From the NCBI RefSeq assembly GCF_009856865.1, contig NZ_WVUD01000005.1, positions 1 to 64,000 of the forward strand: a DNA stretch of 64,000 nucleotides. Direction: 5' to 3'. This document shows, piece after piece, positions 60,703 through 64,000 of the stretch. The translations under genes were made by a program, and so were the position numbers. The DNA comes from Solidesulfovibrio aerotolerans (GTDB lineage: Bacteria; Desulfobacterota; Desulfovibrionia; Desulfovibrionales; Desulfovibrionaceae). Numbering within the stretch: position 1 is the first letter of the stretch; every line of letters begins with the position of its first letter. The notes beneath the pieces were generated by a model. It had not been told where the DNA came from and did not search any database. It was given only the letters and a program-made list of their open reading frames with translations.

Positions 60703-62298
60703 TTAAATAGCTACCGCAACATTACTTTCATCATCACAAAAAAGATTACAGTAAGCAGTGTTATAAAAATTTTCATCAATTTCCGCACCAGCTATCAATC
60801 TATTTTTGTTCAAACAAGCCTTCAGAATGGTTCCTGAGCCACAAAAAGGGTCTATAATCAGATCATTTGGCGAAGAAACTGCATCCACGATAGATTCAAT
60901 CATTTCAATTGGCTTTTGCATTGGATGCAAGCGATTTGACGGCACAGGATACACAAAACAATTATATGCACCTGTAAGCCAAACAGGATTCCCTTTTTTA
61001 AAAATAAAAAAATGCTCACATTTATTTAGCGGTGATGATATCAAATTTCCTTGCCCGTGCCCGTTCTTTACCCATGTCATCTGGTCGCTAAGTGTAAATT
61101 GTGCATTCACAAAAGCAGTAACTACAGGTACAATAAATTTTGGAGAGTAGAATACAACAACATACGAATTTTTTTTCATTTTTGCATACAAATTCTTTGC
61201 AAGATTTTCATACAATTTCATAGCTTGTTCTGGTATATCATTAACGATTGGAGACGTATTACTTATTCCAATATCATGGAAATTTATCCCGAATGGAGGG
61301 TCACTGATACATGCGGTCACACTTTCATCCGCAAGACTTTTAACAAATTCAATCGCATCACAATTGACGAAATTCTTATCAGTGTGATTATTTACATTTA
61401 AAATATCACGACAATGATTAATTATTTGACGAAAATTAAAAAAAGTGCGCCCACCCTGGACACGGAATGCATTTTCATTCAACCATTGCTTTAAATCGTT
61501 TATTTCATCACCACGCCCGCTTTCCATTAATACTTCTACAGTTTTATTCAATTCTCTAAATGTAGGCTTGATCGTCATTTCACCCGTTTGGTCCTTTAGA
61601 CTCATTTCCACCATTTTAGAAAAAGGGAAGAAACAATCGCGCCAAACTTGATTATTTTCAATGCTTTCAACAGTTTTAACAAGATTAATGGATTTAGTCA
61701 ATTTCTCTGCATCAGTGTTATTGGCTATATATTTTGCGAATGAAAACCATGTTTCATTAGGAAAATTTTTAATTTTGCATAAAACAGAACATTTACGAGC
61801 TAAAGATCTTTTTTCATCACAATTCAAATTATTTTCTACATGTTTATATATAGTGGCGGCACTGATATATTTTGACAATGACCCCTTATCTATCCCAGTA
61901 CATCTACATAACCTTGTTCTATCACTAACATTCCCACGTCCTCCCAAACCATTTTCTATCAATAGTCCCGCCAATCCAACAACCAATGGGGTCAGTTCGT
62001 GTTGGGTATTTTCACTTAAAAATTCATAAATTCCATCAGTTTCAGAAATATTTTTAACAATACATGGCAGCTTTTCAATTCCAATTTTTTTTGCAAGAAT
62101 ATATCTCAAATTCCCATTGACAATTTGATATTGGTTATTTCCTATTTCACGGACAATGATTGCGTGACTTAAGTCCAAATTTCCATTTTCTTCTATATCC
62201 TTACGAATTTTGTTGATTATATGCTCTTCATAAAAATCACTTCTATCACAGGGGGGTGCACTGATATTTTCAATGTTAATCATTCTTATTTGATTCAT
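60703..62298 (-). CDS. ParB-domain / DNA methyltransferase fusion
   Basis: 531 aa. Residues 1-110 are a ParB/Srx-like domain (ENISAPPCDRSDFYEEHI, IVNGNLRYILAKKIGIEKLPCIV) and ~115-165 a ParB-like HTH (CRCTGIDKGSLSKYISAATIYK). From ~320 to the end is a methyltransferase with catalytic motif ISDPPFGINFHD before SAM motif DPFCGSGTILKA, the beta-class order for N6-adenine or N4-cytosine enzymes. No restriction enzyme gene is adjacent, so it is an orphan methylase. Such fusions occur in phages and mobile elements. ATG 62298 lacks a strong Shine-Dalgarno. Confidence 0.88.
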   Translation of the reverse strand: MNQIRMINIENISAPPCDRSDFYEEHIINKIRKDIEENGNLDLSHAIIVREIGNNQYQIVNGNLRYILAKKIGIEKLPCIVKNISETDGIYEFLSENTQHELTPLVVGLAGLLIENGLGGRGNVSDRTRLCRCTGIDKGSLSKYISAATIYKHVENNLNCDEKRSLARKCSVLCKIKNFPNETWFSFAKYIANNTDAEKLTKSINLVKTVESIENNQVWRDCFFPFSKMVEMSLKDQTGEMTIKPTFRELNKTVEVLMESGRGDEINDLKQWLNENAFRVQGGRTFFNFRQIINHCRDILNVNNHTDKNFVNCDAIEFVKSLADESVTACISDPPFGINFHDIGISNTSPIVNDIPEQAMKLYENLAKNLYAKMKKNSYVVVFYSPKFIVPVVTAFVNAQFTLSDQMTWVKNGHGQGNLISSPLNKCEHFFIFKKGNPVWLTGAYNCFVYPVPSNRLHPMQKPIEMIESIVDAVSSPNDLIIDPFCGSGTILKACLNKNRLIAGAEIDENFYNTAYCNLFCDDESNVAVAI

Positions 62299-62419
62299 TG
62301 CAACGTCCCGCCCTTGACCTTTTTCAAAAATTTATATATAAGAATCAGGATAATGTCAATTCAATTCCCGTTAAACTGTTGAAAATTTCAACGGTTTTAT
62401 CGGTAACTTATTGAAATTC

Positions 62420-64000
62420 CTAGCGAACAATAAATTTGGATCGCAAGACGTGTGAAAAGTCAACAGCATCAAAATTAATTTTAACTATTATATTTTCATA
62501 TAATACACTTGGCGAGAATTCATTAGCATAAACATCAGCAGTAATATCATTAAGTGCGTGCCCTAAAATTCTTTTATACATGTGCTCATCCAAGTTCAGT
62601 CTAACCTTATTCTGCTTACAAAAATTGGCGTACGTCTTTCTAAAAGAATGAAAATTTACACTTCCATTATCAAGCCTCAAACCATTTTTGAGACGCATAA
62701 ACCAATTGACCAAAGCAGCATTATATTTATTAGAACTTGATAGTTTTAACTCTGGAAATAAGCGGGCATTTCGTGACCTCCGTAATTTATTGACATATTT
62801 CAACAACTCCAACTCGGTCAATAAAAATGGATGGATTGGTATTAGTCTTCTGGACGCTTCATTTTTTATCTGCTTGTCAGGCATATTGTTATTTACGTCA
62901 AATACCCAAACGCCTTCTACTTCACGGATATCATCTAGATACAATTGACATATTTCATTAGATCGCGCGCCCGTAAACAATGCAATCAATGGAATCCAAT
63001 AACGATAAGCAAAATTATTATTATCATTTTCTGCATGCACTGATGACGAAAATATTTTATTTAATTCATCGCTTGTAAATGGACGAGCGTCTTTTTTCAT
63101 CTCATTGCCACCAACTTGCCGAATCATACCTGGAACAACTGGATTACGTTCGATAAACGCTTCGCGAACAGCATAATTAAAATAACTTTGCAGAACACCA
63201 AGATACTTATTGACTGTTGTCAATGATATTCTTTCTTCTTCAGGGATTTCAATTTCTTGCAATTCTTTGATTGTTTTGTTTTTGTATTCTTTATGCTTTA
63301 TTCTGTTTTTTGGCAATTTCAACAGCAATTGACGATAATCACGAATCACTGCACCATTTATTTCATCTACAGGCACATCACCAGCAAATTCAATAAAAAA
63401 ATTAAATATAGCTCTAAACTCATTAAAACTTGCTTCACGCTTATGTTCGACTTCAATTTTTTCTTTTTGAAATTTTTCCCAAATACATGTCAACGAGTGC
63501 TTAGATTTATTTGTTTTTTCTTGTAATTCAATAACTGATTTTTCGTTACTATCATTCTTTGCCTTTAAAACATATTCATTCATTGCGTGTTCAAATGTTT
63601 CAAGCGATATTTCCCCATCAACTTTTTCTACTTCGTTATGATACAACTTATTATAGTTTAAGATTACACCGTGTTTCAATATTTTGTACTGATTTGATTC
63701 TTTGTCAATTTCAACGCTCAATTCATTCAAGAACCCGTCAATTATTTCTTCTACCACAATATCATTTTCTCTTTTTTGAAGAAGTCTGTTGAAATACCCC
63801 TTGCCATATTTAATGGCATTGCATTTTTCTTCAAATTGCCCATCCGTCATCATTCCACTATCAAATATAGCGGCGTTTTCGTTCACTCTCTGAATATGAT
63901 TAAGATGCTTCTTTATAATTTCACGAATCATTTCAATGCTTAATTCATCCATTATTTTTCCTCCATTTTCCCGCAGCATACCGAACAAGCTATCGACCTG
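62420..64000 (-). CDS. int: Tyrosine integrase of the island, N-terminus beyond the right edge
   Basis: At least 526 codons; the frame is open to the window edge (QVDSLFGMLREN), and that stretch is like the N-terminal helix of long phage integrases, so the gene likely continues. An internal ATG at 63952 has GGAGG but would cut this helix. Core-binding domain ~180-300. Catalytic set: Arg in FTGARSNEICQL, Lys in KNEASRRLIPIH, HxxR in FHSFRKTYA, His in RILGHALNDIT and Tyr in TADVYANEF. Probably catalyses integration at the tRNA relic at 55067. Confidence 0.92.
   Translation of the reverse strand, partial: QVDSLFGMLRENGGKIMDELSIEMIREIIKKHLNHIQRVNENAAIFDSGMMTDGQFEEKCNAIKYGKGYFNRLLQKRENDIVVEEIIDGFLNELSVEIDKESNQYKILKHGVILNYNKLYHNEVEKVDGEISLETFEHAMNEYVLKAKNDSNEKSVIELQEKTNKSKHSLTCIWEKFQKEKIEVEHKREASFNEFRAIFNFFIEFAGDVPVDEINGAVIRDYRQLLLKLPKNRIKHKEYKNKTIKELQEIEIPEEERISLTTVNKYLGVLQSYFNYAVREAFIERNPVVPGMIRQVGGNEMKKDARPFTSDELNKIFSSSVHAENDNNNFAYRYWIPLIALFTGARSNEICQLYLDDIREVEGVWVFDVNNNMPDKQIKNEASRRLIPIHPFLLTELELLKYVNKLRRSRNARLFPELKLSSSNKYNAALVNWFMRLKNGLRLDNGSVNFHSFRKTYANFCKQNKVRLNLDEHMYKRILGHALNDITADVYANEFSPSVLYENIIVKINFDAVDFSHVLRSKFIVR

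Larger units (their letters stand above)
55085..64000. mobile_element. AT-rich genomic island (left end and body)
   Basis: The region has much lower G+C than the first 55 kb, a serine recombinase, a tyrosine integrase of its own at the right, a ParB-methyltransferase fusion and unrecognised genes. The left border is the tRNA relic. The right border is outside the window, probably next to the integrase and an intact minus-strand tRNA-Leu-like gene. No replication or conjugation gene was recognised, so it may be an integrated plasmid or phage-satellite-like element. Confidence 0.8.

Noticed and set aside
62420-63952. Integrase start at ATG 63952 with its good GGAGG site
   Set aside because: The frame is open to the window edge and the extra residues (QVDSLFGMLREN) continue a helix typical of long integrases. 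I treat the gene as partial but cannot exclude an internal start.

Overview
The window is most likely a chromosome segment of a GC-rich, anaerobic sulfate-reducing deltaproteobacterium of the Desulfovibrio/Solidesulfovibrio type. This is inferred from gene content: cytochrome c nitrite reductase NrfHA, a TunR-like tungstate regulator built on a dead tyrosine-recombinase fold, a periplasmic-signal/beta-barrel porin of the type common in these bacteria, and a double-cubane iron-sulfur protein with its activator. No rRNA gene, complete tRNA gene or CRISPR array was seen. About 55 kb is ordinary GC-rich backbone. From about 55.08 kb to the right edge the base composition turns sharply AT-rich, which marks a genomic island.

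Layout. 0-3 kb: the end of cheA, a secreted protein and a TetR regulator. 3-15 kb: a long leftward operon reading pilMN (fused), pilO, pilP, MshL-type secretin, ExeA-like ATPase with TPRs, dprA, a small protein, HDOD, GGDEF and xerC. 15.5-19.2 kb: two PilT-like ATPases and two regulators, rightward. 19-29 kb: acetyl-CoA synthetase, double-cubane protein plus activase, a porin, RidA, TunR and UspA. 29-36 kb: an autotransporter, NrfA and NrfH, VanZ-like, HtpX. 36.3-37.2 kb: an unexplained structured stretch. 37-45 kb: a 2-hydroxyacid dehydrogenase, a CBS protein with an ion transporter, a Flp pilin behind a sigma-54 promoter, small proteins, ParA with a repeat-bearing partner, and a radical SAM protein. 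45-51 kb: a PHP-glycosyltransferase fusion, a CorA-like transporter, and btaA-btaB for betaine lipid synthesis. 51-55 kb: a TPR membrane protein, a glycosyltransferase, and a C10 protease gene broken by one in-frame TGA.

How the genes fit together. The pilus operon, the PilT/PilU-like motors and DprA suggest a type IV pilus linked to DNA uptake, with c-di-GMP-type and LytTR regulators beside it; PilB, PilC and a matching pilin are not in the window. Four sequences with the 7-4-7 layout of a Pho box lie between 43.8 and 49.1 kb, upstream of parA, the radical SAM gene, the PHP-glycosyltransferase/CorA pair and btaAB. Two share a 15-nt identical core. I infer a phosphate-responsive membrane-remodelling group.

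The island (about 55.08 kb to beyond 64 kb) begins at a relic of a tRNA 3' end (Leu-like acceptor sequence, minus strand) that still carries the tRNA's terminator. It holds a lipoprotein, a serine recombinase with res-like repeats, six or seven unrecognised rightward genes separated by hairpins, a ParB-domain/DNA-methyltransferase fusion, and a tyrosine integrase that runs off the right edge. The unrecognised genes (57.45-60.57 kb) are the best place in the window to look for an undescribed system; their function cannot be told from sequence alone.
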